A stretch of DNA of 64,000 bases. Source: Stenotrophomonas rhizophila. GTDB lineage: Bacteria; Pseudomonadota; Gammaproteobacteria; Xanthomonadales; Xanthomonadaceae. Location: positions 3,398,755 through 3,462,754 of the forward strand of contig NZ_CP007597.1 in assembly GCF_000661955.1 (NCBI RefSeq), in the 5' to 3' direction. The translations under genes and the position numbers were made by a program. Under the pieces are notes generated by a model. That model ran no database searches and was not told where the DNA came from. It was given only the letters and a program-made list of their open reading frames with translations. Below are positions 39,014 through 47,595 of the stretch, piece by piece (position 1 is the first letter of the stretch; each line of letters opens with the position of its first letter).

Positions 39014-40015
39014 ATGGCTGTATCGCCCCTGCTCCCCCATCCGGCCGACCCTGCGGCACTGGTCGCCAGCGGCCGCCGCGTGTTCCAGATCGAGGCCGAC
39101 GCCCTGGCCGCCGTGGCCGACCGGCTTGGCGATGCGTTCAGCCAGGCCTGCCAGCTGGTCCTGCACGGCAAGGGCCGGGTGGTGGCCACCGGCATGGGCA
39201 AGTCCGGCCACGTGGCCCGCAAGATCGCCGCCACCCTGGCCTCCACCGGCACCCCGGCCTTCTATGTACATCCCGGTGAAGCCGGCCACGGCGACCTGGG
39301 CATGATCACCGAAGACGACGTGGTGCTGGCCCTGTCCTACTCGGGCGAGTCCGACGAACTGCTGATGCTGCTGCCGGTGCTCAAGCGCCAGGGCAACCGG
39401 CTGATTGCCATGACCGGCCGCCCGCAGTCCAGCCTGGCGCAGGCCGCCGACGTCCACCTGGACGTCAGCGTGCCCGCCGAGGCCTGCCCGCTGGCGCTGG
39501 CCCCCACCTCCAGCACCACCGCCTCGCTGGCCATGGGCGATGCGCTGGCCGTGGCCCTGCTGGACGCACGCGGCTTCACCGCCGACGACTTCGCCCGCTC
39601 GCACCCGGCCGGCAGCCTCGGCCGCCGCCTGCTGCTGCACATCACCGATGTGATGCACAGCGGCGAGGAGCTGCCGCAGGTGGACGCCGACGCCAGCCTC
39701 AGCGAGGCCCTGCTGGAAATGAGCCGCAAGCGGCTGGGCATGACCGCCGTGGTGGACGCCGACCAGCGCCTGATCGGCCTGTTCACCGACGGCGACCTGC
39801 GCCGTGCGCTGGACACCGAGCTGGACGTGCGCAGCGCGAAGATCGCCGAGGTGATGACCCGCAACCCGCGCACCATCGGCGCCGACCAGTTGGCCGCCGA
39901 GGCCGCCCGGCTCATGGAGACCCACAAGATCACCGGCCTGATGGTGGTGGACGGCCAGGGAAAGCTGGTCGGCGCGCTCAACATTCATGACCTGTTGCGG
40001 GCGCGGGTGGTTTAA
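39014..40015 (+). CDS. kdsD: D-arabinose-5-phosphate isomerase KdsD
   Basis: A 333-residue SIS-domain isomerase with two C-terminal CBS domains, converting ribulose-5-phosphate to arabinose-5-phosphate for Kdo. SIS motifs: GMGKSGHVARKIAATLASTGTPA and LSYSGESDEL; CBS pair from about residue 205. MAVSPL at 39014 is preferred because it gives the usual family length and lies downstream of the -10-like TAATAAAAT; ATG 38978 would add twelve residues. First of the Kdo/LPS-export run. Confidence 0.92.
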   Translation: MAVSPLLPHPADPAALVASGRRVFQIEADALAAVADRLGDAFSQACQLVLHGKGRVVATGMGKSGHVARKIAATLASTGTPAFYVHPGEAGHGDLGMITEDDVVLALSYSGESDELLMLLPVLKRQGNRLIAMTGRPQSSLAQAADVHLDVSVPAEACPLALAPTSSTTASLAMGDALAVALLDARGFTADDFARSHPAGSLGRRLLLHITDVMHSGEELPQVDADASLSEALLEMSRKRLGMTAVVDADQRLIGLFTDGDLRRALDTELDVRSAKIAEVMTRNPRTIGADQLAAEAARLMETHKITGLMVVDGQGKLVGALNIHDLLRARVV

Positions 40016-40060
40016 ACCACAGTTGCCTTCCTCCATTCAGCCACGACCTGCCCCCTGCCG

Positions 40061-40609
40061 ATGCCCTATTCCCCGTTGCCCGGTTTCCCGTCCCACCTGC
40101 ATGCCGTTGCCGGCCGCATCCGGCTGGCCTGTTTCGACGTGGACGGCACGCTCACCGATGGTCGGCTTTACTACGACCGTGACGGCAACGAGAGCAAGGC
40201 GTATTACGTGCAGGACGGACTTGGCCTGAAACTGCTGCAGCAACACGGCATCCACCCGGTGTTGATCACCGCGCGCAACAGCCTGTCGGCACAGAAGCGC
40301 GGCGCGGACCTGGGCATCGACACCCAGATCGCGGTGGGCGACAAGCTGGCCAGCGTACGCGCGCTGTGCGCCACCCACGGCATCGGGCTGGACCAGGTCG
40401 CCTTCATGGGCGACGACCTGCCCGACCTCGCCCCGCTCTGCGCGGTAGGCTTGGCGGTGGCACCGGCCAATGCCCATCCCTGGATTGCCGAGCGCGTGCA
40501 CTGGCAGACCCGCAGCGATGGCGGCCGTGGCGCCGCCCGCGAGCTGTGCGACGTGCTGCTGGCCGCACAGGGCCACGTGGACGCGGTACTGGCGAGGTTC
40601 GGCGCATGA
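40061..40609 (+). CDS. kdsC: 3-deoxy-D-manno-octulosonate 8-phosphate phosphatase KdsC
   Basis: A 182-residue HAD phosphatase: nucleophile D26 and D28 in CFDVDGTLTDG, threonine motif LITARNS, and FMGDDLPDLAPL for Mg2+. It makes Kdo from Kdo-8-P. Overlaps lptC by four bases. Confidence 0.94.
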   Translation: MPYSPLPGFPSHLHAVAGRIRLACFDVDGTLTDGRLYYDRDGNESKAYYVQDGLGLKLLQQHGIHPVLITARNSLSAQKRGADLGIDTQIAVGDKLASVRALCATHGIGLDQVAFMGDDLPDLAPLCAVGLAVAPANAHPWIAERVHWQTRSDGGRGAARELCDVLLAAQGHVDAVLARFGA

Positions 40610-41166
40610 ACTGGCGCACCGTCCTGGGGGGCCTGCTGCTGGTGGCTGCCGTGCTCAGCGGCTGGTCGCTGCTGCGTCACCGCGACAAGCCGGCCGCGCA
40701 GGCCACCGACGACGGCAGCAAGGATTACGTGCTGCACGACTTCCAGATCATCGCGCTGGATGAGCAGGGCAAGGAATCCACCACCCTGCGTGCGCCGTTG
40801 CTGGAGCGGTCGCGCAACGACGAAACGATGAGCATCACCACCCCGCTGTTCCTGTTGCCCGACCAGGACGGCAACCATTGGGAACTGCGCAGCGACACCG
40901 GCTGGGTCAGCGCCAAGGGCGACCAGCTCAAGCTCGCCGGCAACGTCAGTGGCGACAGCCCCAAGGTGGCCAACGTGCCGCCCACCACCTTCCGTACCGA
41001 CCACCTGGATGTGTTCCCCAAGGAAAACCGGGCCAAGACCGATGCGCTGGTGACCATGACCCGCCCGGGCATGACCCAGTCCGGCGTGGGGTTCGAGCTG
41101 GATTCCAAGAACAAGACTTACCATTTCCTGAGCCAGTCCAAGGGCCGCTACACGCCCCAACGCTGA
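40606..41166 (+). CDS. lptC: LPS export protein LptC
   Basis: A 186-residue bitopic protein: one N-terminal membrane helix (about 4-24), then a beta-jellyroll periplasmic domain (YVLHDFQIIALDEQGKESTTLRAPLLER and WVSAKGDQLKLAGNV). It links the LptB2FG transporter to LptA. Position between kdsC and lptA confirms the call; the sequence itself is divergent. Confidence 0.92.
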   Translation: MNWRTVLGGLLLVAAVLSGWSLLRHRDKPAAQATDDGSKDYVLHDFQIIALDEQGKESTTLRAPLLERSRNDETMSITTPLFLLPDQDGNHWELRSDTGWVSAKGDQLKLAGNVSGDSPKVANVPPTTFRTDHLDVFPKENRAKTDALVTMTRPGMTQSGVGFELDSKNKTYHFLSQSKGRYTPQR

Positions 41167-41310
41167 GCCGGTGCAGCCGCAGGCGACGTCCCCTGGACCG
41201 GCGCCGCTGCACCGCCCCACCCGCCGGCCAGGCGCCTGCCTGGCCAATGCCCCCCTTACCCCGTGGCCTTTTCGGCTGCGCCCCCTTCTCCGGCAGGACA
41301 GACTCCCTTC

Positions 41311-41865
41311 ATGAAGATCCTATTTGCAGCCGCCTGCGCGATCAGTCTTCTGGTCCCCACCTTCGCCGCCAGCGCGAAGTCCACCGACCGCAACCAGGAC
41401 ATGACCATCGACGCCGGCGCCCAGTCGGGCACCCTGGTCGGCGATGGCAAGACCACCCTGTCCCAGGGCGTGGTGATCACCCAGGGCACGCTGGACCTGC
41501 GCTCGTCCGACGCCGAGATCTACATGAAGGACGGCGAGGCGGTGCGCGCGGTGTTCACCGGCAAGCAGGCCAAGCTCAAGCAGCAGCTCGATGACGGCAG
41601 CTGGATGGACGCCAGCGCCGACCGCATCGACTACGACATCAAGTCCGAGGTGCTGGTGATGACCGGCAACTACCACGTCAAGAGCGCGCGCGGCACCAAC
41701 GCCGGCCAGAAGATGACCTACAACACCCGCACCGGCGAAATGAACAGCGGCGGCGACGGCACCCGCGTGCGCACCGTGATTCCGCCCAAGAACAAGACTG
41801 CGGCGCCCGCTGCGGCCACGCCGGCCGCCAAGACCACCGTCCCCACTGCCGGGAGCAAGAAGTAA
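41311..41865 (+). CDS. lptA: LPS transport periplasmic protein LptA
   Basis: A 184-residue exported protein, signal peptide to about residue 21 (FAASAKS). The OstA-like domain repeats beta strands ([51 protein letters not shown]). LptA oligomers carry LPS across the periplasm. The tail is Ala/Pro/Lys rich. Ends with TAATG sharing bases with lptB. Confidence 0.93.
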   Translation: MKILFAAACAISLLVPTFAASAKSTDRNQDMTIDAGAQSGTLVGDGKTTLSQGVVITQGTLDLRSSDAEIYMKDGEAVRAVFTGKQAKLKQQLDDGSWMDASADRIDYDIKSEVLVMTGNYHVKSARGTNAGQKMTYNTRTGEMNSGGDGTRVRTVIPPKNKTAAPAAATPAAKTTVPTAGSKK

Positions 41866-42584
41866 TGCTCGTCGCCAAAGGCCTGCGCAAGCGCTACAAG
41901 CAGCGCGAAGTGGTCAAGGACTTCGGTCTGACCCTGGAAGCCGGTGAAGTGGTGGGCCTGCTGGGCCCCAACGGTGCCGGCAAGACCACCTGCTTCTACA
42001 TGATCGTCGGCCTGGTCGAAACCGACGCCGGCAGCATCGTGCTGGACGGCAAGGACATCACCGGCGACCCGATGTACACCCGGGCCAAGCAGGGCGTGGG
42101 TTACCTGCCGCAGGAACCGTCCGTATTCCGAAAGCTGACCGTGGCCGACAACATCCGGCTGGTGCTGGAGCTGCGCGAGGACCTGGACAAGGCCGGCCGC
42201 GAGGCCGAGCTGAATTCGCTGCTGGACGAGCTGCAGATCGGCCACGTGGCCGACCAACTGGGCGCCAGCCTGTCCGGCGGTGAACGCCGGCGCTGCGAAA
42301 TCGCCCGCGCGCTGGCCGCCCGGCCGCGCCTGATCCTGCTCGATGAGCCCTTCGCCGGCGTGGACCCGATCTCGGTCGGCGAGATCCAGCGCATCGTCAC
42401 CCACCTCAAGCAGCGTGGCATCGGGGTGCTGATCACCGACCACAATGTGCGGGAAACCTTGGGAATCTGCGACCGCGCGTATATCCTCAACGAAGGCAGC
42501 GTACTGGCGCAGGGGGCACCAGAGGCGATTCTGGCCAACGCCGATGTCCGTCGCGTCTACCTTGGGGACACCTTCAAGCTCTGA
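41865..42584 (+). CDS. lptB: LPS export ATPase LptB
   Basis: A 239-residue ABC ATPase: Walker A GPNGAGKT (34-41), Q-loop PQEPSVF, signature [15 protein letters not shown], Walker [14 protein letters not shown], switch HNV. It powers LPS extraction with LptFG. Starts on the last base of the lptA stop. Confidence 0.96.
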   Translation: MLVAKGLRKRYKQREVVKDFGLTLEAGEVVGLLGPNGAGKTTCFYMIVGLVETDAGSIVLDGKDITGDPMYTRAKQGVGYLPQEPSVFRKLTVADNIRLVLELREDLDKAGREAELNSLLDELQIGHVADQLGASLSGGERRRCEIARALAARPRLILLDEPFAGVDPISVGEIQRIVTHLKQRGIGVLITDHNVRETLGICDRAYILNEGSVLAQGAPEAILANADVRRVYLGDTFKL

Positions 42585-42625
42585 CGCCCGGCCGCTGCGG
42601 CGCCTTCCCTTCGTTCGGCACAGGC

Positions 42626-44065
42626 ATGAAAGCACGGCTGCAGACATCGCTGGGACAACAACTGGTCATGACGCCGCAGCTGCGTCAGGCGATCAAGCTG
42701 TTGCAGATGTCCAGCGCCGAGCTGGAGCTGGAAATCGCCGAGGCGGTGGAAACCAACCCCCTGCTGGACTGGGCCGAGAACGCCGAGCCCGCCCTGGAAG
42801 TGGCGCCCAGCGACGACGAGCGCCCGCCCACTCCCACCGACACCCACAGCGACGGCGAGCACCAGGCCTCGGCCAGTGAAGACTGGGCCCCGGGGGAAGG
42901 CGACTGGAGCAGCGGCAACAGCGGCGGCTCGTTCGACGATGACGACAACGGCAGCGCCGCCGAGCGCGTGGCCGACACCGACAGCCTGGTCGACCACCTG
43001 CTCTGGCAGCTGCACCTGTCGCACCTGTCCACGCGCGATCGCAGCATCGGCGCCGCACTCATCGACGCGTTCGAGGACGACGGTTACCTGCGCGAGCCTC
43101 TGTCGGCCATCGCAGAGACCCTGCTGCCGGCCATTCATGCCAATGACGCCGAGATCCTCACGGTGCTGCACCAGATCCAGCGCTTCGACCCGATCGGGGT
43201 CGGCGCGCGCACCCTGGGCGAATGCCTGCGGCTGCAGCTGGACGTGCTGTGCCCGGACACTCCGGGCCTGGCGCTGGCCCGGCGCATCGCCGATGGCCCG
43301 CTGGAGCGGCTGCCGCGCAGCGGCGTGGCCGGGCTGGCGCACGAACTGCGGGAACCGGTGGCCGAGGTGGAGGTGGCCGTGCAGCTGCTGCGCACGCTGG
43401 ACCCGCGCCCGGGCACCCAGATCGGCGAGCTGGCCCATGACAGCTACGTGGTGCCCGACTGCGTGGTCTGGCGCCAGAACGGCGTCTGGCGTGCGGCGCT
43501 GGCCAGTCATGCCGGGCCCAAGGTGGTCATCCACCGCGGCTACGAACAGATGATCCGCCGCTGCGGCGAGGCCGACGCCGGCTACCTGCGGGCGCACCTG
43601 CAGGAAGCGCGCTGGCTGCTCAAGGGCCTGGAGGCACGCGGGGAAACCCTGCTGCGGGTGATGCGCAGCCTGCTGCAGCAGCAGGCCGCGTTCCTGGAGT
43701 TCGGCGAACAGGCGCTGCGCCCGCTCACCCTGCGCGAGGTGGCGGCCGAACTGGGCCTGCACGAATCGACCATTTCCCGGGCGATCGCGCGCAAGTACGT
43801 GCGTACCCCGCGCGGCACCCTGGCACTGCGCAGCTTCTTCGCCTCGGGCATCGACACCGACAGTGGCGGCGAAGCGTCCAGCACTGCCATCCAGGCCATG
43901 ATCCGGCGCCTGATCGACGACGAGAACCCGCGCAAGCCGCTTTCTGACGCCAAGCTGGCTGACCTGCTCAAGACCTCGGGAATACCGGTAGCGCGGCGCA
44001 CCGTGGCGAAGTATCGTGAGGCCATGAACATTTCCGCCTCGCACGAACGGGTACGAATCGCCTGA
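42626..44065 (+). CDS. rpoN: RNA polymerase sigma-54 factor RpoN
   Basis: A 479-residue sigma-54: glutamine-rich region I (SLGQQLVMTPQLRQAIKLLQMS) that contacts activators, an acidic region II (about 55-110), the core-binding domain, a helix-turn-helix (ELGLHESTISRAIARKYVRTP) and the RpoN box (ARRTVAKYREAM) that reads the -24 element. The position after lptB and before hpf/ptsN is typical of proteobacteria. Confidence 0.96.
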   Translation: MKARLQTSLGQQLVMTPQLRQAIKLLQMSSAELELEIAEAVETNPLLDWAENAEPALEVAPSDDERPPTPTDTHSDGEHQASASEDWAPGEGDWSSGNSGGSFDDDDNGSAAERVADTDSLVDHLLWQLHLSHLSTRDRSIGAALIDAFEDDGYLREPLSAIAETLLPAIHANDAEILTVLHQIQRFDPIGVGARTLGECLRLQLDVLCPDTPGLALARRIADGPLERLPRSGVAGLAHELREPVAEVEVAVQLLRTLDPRPGTQIGELAHDSYVVPDCVVWRQNGVWRAALASHAGPKVVIHRGYEQMIRRCGEADAGYLRAHLQEARWLLKGLEARGETLLRVMRSLLQQQAAFLEFGEQALRPLTLREVAAELGLHESTISRAIARKYVRTPRGTLALRSFFASGIDTDSGGEASSTAIQAMIRRLIDDENPRKPLSDAKLADLLKTSGIPVARRTVAKYREAMNISASHERVRIA

Positions 44066-44120
44066 CGCACCGCGCCCGGCGGAAAGGTTCATTGGCTCAT
44101 CCGAACAAAGGAGAAACCCG

Positions 44121-44438
44121 ATGCGCATCGAGACGTTTGGCAAAGACGTAGAAGTCACCCCGGCCCTGCACGAGTACGTGGAAACCAAGCTGCAGCGCCT
44201 GGGCAAGCACTTCGACCAGCACTGCGAGGTGCGGGTCACCCTGGAGCTGCGCAAGAACGAACACCACGTCGATGCCAGTGCCAACGTCCCCGGCCAGACC
44301 CTGCACGCCGAGGCTGGCGGTCAGACCATGTATGCCGCGATCGATATCCTGGCCGACAAGCTGGACCGCCTTGTGATCAAGCACAAGGAGAAAAAACAGC
44401 AGCACGCGCCGCTGCCAGTGGGCGACAATGACGACTGA
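44121..44438 (+). CDS. hpf: Ribosome hibernation-promoting factor, short form
   Basis: A 105-residue HPF/YfiA-type protein (RIETFGKDVEVTPALHEYVETKLQRL, then basic IKHKEKKQQHAPLP). It binds the 30S subunit in resting cells. A good GGAGAAA ribosome site precedes the ATG. Confidence 0.93.
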   Translation: MRIETFGKDVEVTPALHEYVETKLQRLGKHFDQHCEVRVTLELRKNEHHVDASANVPGQTLHAEAGGQTMYAAIDILADKLDRLVIKHKEKKQQHAPLPVGDNDD

Positions 44439-44459
44439 CGTCCTCGTTCTTCCCCTGAC

Positions 44460-44912
44460 ATGCCCTTGACTGATCTCCTGGCGGCCGTGCGCACGCAAGT
44501 GTTGCCGGCCGCCGATCGCGACAGCGTCCTGCATGCCGCCGCCCGGCTGCTGGCCTGCCGCGAAGCCAATGCCGACCTGATCTACCAGAACCTGTGCCAG
44601 CGCGAGCAGCTGGGCAGCACGGCGATCGGCCACGGCATTGCCATTCCACACGGTCGCGCGCCGTTGCTGGAGCGCCCGCGCGGCGCCCTGCTGCGACTGG
44701 AACGCCCGGTCGAATTCGGCGGCGACGAACCGGTGGACCTGGTGTTCGCCATTGCCGTCCCGGCCCATTACACCCATCAACACCTGATGCTGCTGTCAGA
44801 GCTGGCCGAGTTGTTTTCCGAGCCGGACATCCGCCAGGCGCTGCGCGAAGCGCGCGACGGCGAAGCACTGCGCCAGGTCATCGAATTTCCCCCGCCGGCG
44901 AGTGCCGCATGA
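44460..44912 (+). CDS. ptsN: PTS nitrogen-regulatory IIA protein PtsN
   Basis: A 150-residue EIIA-Ntr. Phosphorylated histidine H64 lies in [14 protein letters not shown]. It receives phosphate from an HPr and regulates potassium, nitrogen and stress functions rather than sugar uptake. Overlaps hprK by four bases. Confidence 0.94.
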   Translation: MPLTDLLAAVRTQVLPAADRDSVLHAAARLLACREANADLIYQNLCQREQLGSTAIGHGIAIPHGRAPLLERPRGALLRLERPVEFGGDEPVDLVFAIAVPAHYTHQHLMLLSELAELFSEPDIRQALREARDGEALRQVIEFPPPASAA

Positions 44913-45859
44913 ATACCAGCATCACCGCGCGTGAGCTGTTCGAACAGCAGCGCGACCGCCTGGCCCTGCGCTGGGTGGCCGGGCAGCAGGGCGAGCGCCG
45001 CGAACTGGAAGCGGGCAACACCGTCTCGCGGCGGCCGTCGCTGGCCGGCTACCTCAACGCGATCTACCCCAACAAGGTGCAGATCCTGGGCACCGAGGAG
45101 CTGTCCTGGCTGGACTCGCTGGACTCGCGCCAGCGCTGGGAAACCATCGAGCGGATCATGCATTCGCACCCGCTGGCGCTGGTGATCACCCGCAACCAGG
45201 CCTGCCCGGAAGACCTGCGCGCGGCCGCCGACGAATCGCAGACCCCGCTGTGGATCTCGCCCAAGCGCGGCCACGAACTGCTCAACCACCTGTCCTACCA
45301 CCTGGCGCGCACGCTGGCGCCGCGGGTGATCCTGCATGGCGTGTTCATGGAGATCTACTCCATTGGCGTGCTGATCACCGGCGAAGCCGGCTCGGGCAAG
45401 AGCGAACTGGCCCTGGAGCTGCTCAGCCGCGGGCACCGGCTGGTGGCCGACGACGCCCCGGAATTCACCCAGATCGCCCCGGACGTGCTCGACGGCACCT
45501 GCCCGGAACTGCTGCAGGACCTGCTGGAAGTGCGCGGCCTGGGCGTGCTCAACGTCCGCGAGATGTTCGGTGACACCGCTGTAAAGAAGAACAAGTACCT
45601 TCGGCTGATCGTGCACCTGACCAAGCCCATGACCGAGCCCACCCCGCATGGTTACGAGCGCCTGACCGGCGATTCCGGCACCCGCCACGTGCTGGACCTG
45701 GACGTGCCGCTGATCACCCTGCCGGTGATGCCCGGGCGCAACCTGTCGGTGCTGACCGAAGCCGCCACCCGGCTGCACATCCTGCGCACCAAGGGCATCG
45801 ATCCTGCGGCGATGTTCATCGCCCGCCACAGCAACCTGTTGGAACGCCGAACGCCATGA
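44909..45859 (+). CDS. hprK: HPr kinase/phosphorylase
   Basis: A 316-residue bifunctional enzyme acting on Ser46 of HPr. Walker A is GEAGSGKS (158-165), the catalytic His is H143 (LHGVF), and the signature [15 protein letters not shown] follows. The HPr encoded downstream has the matching serine. Overlaps rapZ by four bases. Confidence 0.95.
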   Translation: MNTSITARELFEQQRDRLALRWVAGQQGERRELEAGNTVSRRPSLAGYLNAIYPNKVQILGTEELSWLDSLDSRQRWETIERIMHSHPLALVITRNQACPEDLRAAADESQTPLWISPKRGHELLNHLSYHLARTLAPRVILHGVFMEIYSIGVLITGEAGSGKSELALELLSRGHRLVADDAPEFTQIAPDVLDGTCPELLQDLLEVRGLGVLNVREMFGDTAVKKNKYLRLIVHLTKPMTEPTPHGYERLTGDSGTRHVLDLDVPLITLPVMPGRNLSVLTEAATRLHILRTKGIDPAAMFIARHSNLLERRTP

Positions 45860-46746
45860 ACACCCCCGCCTCCGCCCCGACCGCCGCCACCCTGATCATC
45901 GTCAGTGGCCTGTCTGGTTCCGGCAAGACGGTCGCACTGAAAACCTTCGAAGACCTCGATTACTACTGCTCGGACAACCTGCCGATCAACCTGCTGCCGG
46001 ACTTCGTGCGCAGCCTGCTGGCCGGCCATGATGCCGATGCACCGCGCCGCCTGGCCGTGGGCATCGACGTGCGCGGGCAGAGCGACCTGAGCCAGCTCTC
46101 GCACTGGCGCGAAGATGCGCTGGCGGCCGGCCTGGACGCGCAGCTGCTGTTCTTCGATGCCACCGACGAAACCCTGCTCAAGCGCTACGCCGACACCCGT
46201 CGCCGCCACCCGCTCAGCCAGCTGGGCCTGTCGCTGCCCGAAGCGATCGCGCGCGAGCGCGAACTGACCGCCCCGCTGCGGCGCGCCGCCGACGCGGTGA
46301 TCGACACCACCACCCTCAACGTGCACCAGCTGCGCCGCAAGGTGGTCACCGAGTTCGCGCTGAACCATGGCAGCAAGCTGTCGCTGCTGTTCGAATCGTT
46401 CGCCTACAAGCGCGGCGTGCCGGCCGAAGCCGACTTCGTGTTCGACGCCCGGGTGCTGCCCAACCCGCATTGGGACCCCGAACTGCGCCCGATGTCCGGG
46501 CGCGAGCGCCCCGTGCGCGAGTACCTGGACGCCCAGCCCGACGTGCAGCGCTATGCCGGCCAGCTGATCGACTTCCTGGATACCTGGCTGCCACGGCTGG
46601 GCAACGACACCCGCAGCTATGTCACCGTGGCCTTCGGCTGCACCGGCGGCAAGCACCGCTCGGTGTACCTGGCCGAACGCATGGCCCGCCACGCCCGTGA
46701 GCAGGGCTGGCCGGAAGTGGCCACCTTCCACCGGGAACTGGATTGA
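45856..46746 (+). CDS. rapZ: RNase adapter protein RapZ
   Basis: A 296-residue P-loop protein: GLSGSGKT at 18-25, [11 protein letters not shown], and the C-terminal [18 protein letters not shown] that in E. coli binds GlcN6P and the GlmZ/GlmY RNAs. It tunes amino-sugar synthesis by targeting RNase E there; whether GlmZ exists here is unknown. Confidence 0.94.
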   Translation: MNTPASAPTAATLIIVSGLSGSGKTVALKTFEDLDYYCSDNLPINLLPDFVRSLLAGHDADAPRRLAVGIDVRGQSDLSQLSHWREDALAAGLDAQLLFFDATDETLLKRYADTRRRHPLSQLGLSLPEAIARERELTAPLRRAADAVIDTTTLNVHQLRRKVVTEFALNHGSKLSLLFESFAYKRGVPAEADFVFDARVLPNPHWDPELRPMSGRERPVREYLDAQPDVQRYAGQLIDFLDTWLPRLGNDTRSYVTVAFGCTGGKHRSVYLAERMARHAREQGWPEVATFHRELD

Positions 46747-46803
46747 CGGCGTGCCTGGGCACCCGATTTGGAACACAGAAATGTCGTTGGATTGGGTGCT
46801 GTG

Positions 46804-46823
46804 CGCGCGGAGGCGCTTTTTTT
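46804..46823 (+). terminator. Weak hairpin with seven-T tract after rapZ
   Basis: GCGC-GCGGAG-GCGC followed by seven T (46817-46823), rare in this GC-rich DNA; a partial terminator between rapZ and the PTS genes. A short palindrome of the GTAG class follows at 46850-46873. Confidence 0.45.
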
Positions 46824-46849
46824 GCGGCCACTGGAGCACTTTGAAATGT

Positions 46850-46873
46850 CACCCGACCAACGGTCGGGTGCTA
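46850..46873 (-). repeat. REP-like palindrome between rapZ and the PTS genes
   Basis: CACCCGACCAACGGTCGGGTGCTAC, a reverse-oriented GTAG-class palindrome in the 192-base gap. Confidence 0.7.
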
Positions 46874-46938
46874 CCCGGGATGGGCCGCGTGCAGCCTACC
46901 CCTACCCCCAATTCATGTTGACCTGTTAACGTTCGGGG

Positions 46939-47331
46939 ATGACCTGTGGCATTCTCCTCGTAACACACCCCGGCGTCGGCACGTCCCTGTTGGATGTGGC
47001 GACCCGGCTGCTGCGGCACCTGCCGCTGAAGACCGAAGCTTTCGAAGTACCGTTCGACGCAGACCTGGACGTCCTGCTCCCACTCGCCTCGGCCGCCTTG
47101 CGCCGGGTGGACAGTGGCCAGGGCGTGCTGATCCTGACCGACCTGTACGGCGCCAGCCCCAGCAATCTGGCCGGGCAACTGGCTCGTCTGGGCACCCCGG
47201 CTCGCCGGGTTTCGGCGCTTAGCCTGCCGATGTTGTTGCGGGTGATGAATTATCCGGAACAGGGACTGGATCAACTGCCTGCCACTGCCGCGGCAGGCAC
47301 TCGCAATGGAGCGATTGTCGACGATGCTTGA
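46939..47331 (+). CDS. Mannose-type PTS IIA component (ManX-like)
   Basis: A 130-residue IIA-Man-like protein with the phosphorylatable H10 in ILLVTHPGVG and the second motif LILTDLYGASPSNLA. No IIB, IIC or IID gene is present nearby, so it probably acts as a regulator rather than in mannose uptake. Immediately upstream of HPr and enzyme I. Confidence 0.88.
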   Translation: MTCGILLVTHPGVGTSLLDVATRLLRHLPLKTEAFEVPFDADLDVLLPLASAALRRVDSGQGVLILTDLYGASPSNLAGQLARLGTPARRVSALSLPMLLRVMNYPEQGLDQLPATAAAGTRNGAIVDDA

Positions 47332-47593
47332 ACGTGAACTCACCGTATCCAACCGCCTGGGCCTGCACGCCCGCGCCACTGCAAAGCTGGTGCAGGAGCT
47401 GGCCCCTTTCCGCTGCAACGTGACCATGGCCGCCAAGGGCCGTGAGATCAACGCCAAGAGCATCATGGGCGTCATGCTGCTGGCCGCCGGCCAGGGCACC
47501 CCGGTCACCGTGCGCATCGACGGCGAAGACGAAGCCGCCGCGATGGACGCGGTGGTGGGCCTGTTCGAGCGGCGCTTCGACGAGGACAACTGA
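47324..47593 (+). CDS. ptsH: Phosphocarrier protein HPr
   Basis: An 89-residue HPr: H15 in NRLGLHARA takes phosphate from enzyme I and S46 in NAKSIMGVM is the HprK site. MLEREL at 47324 gives the correct family length; ATG 47306 would add six residues. It overlaps the IIA gene by eight bases. Confidence 0.95.
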   Translation: MLERELTVSNRLGLHARATAKLVQELAPFRCNVTMAAKGREINAKSIMGVMLLAAGQGTPVTVRIDGEDEAAAMDAVVGLFERRFDEDN

Positions 47594-47595
47594 CC

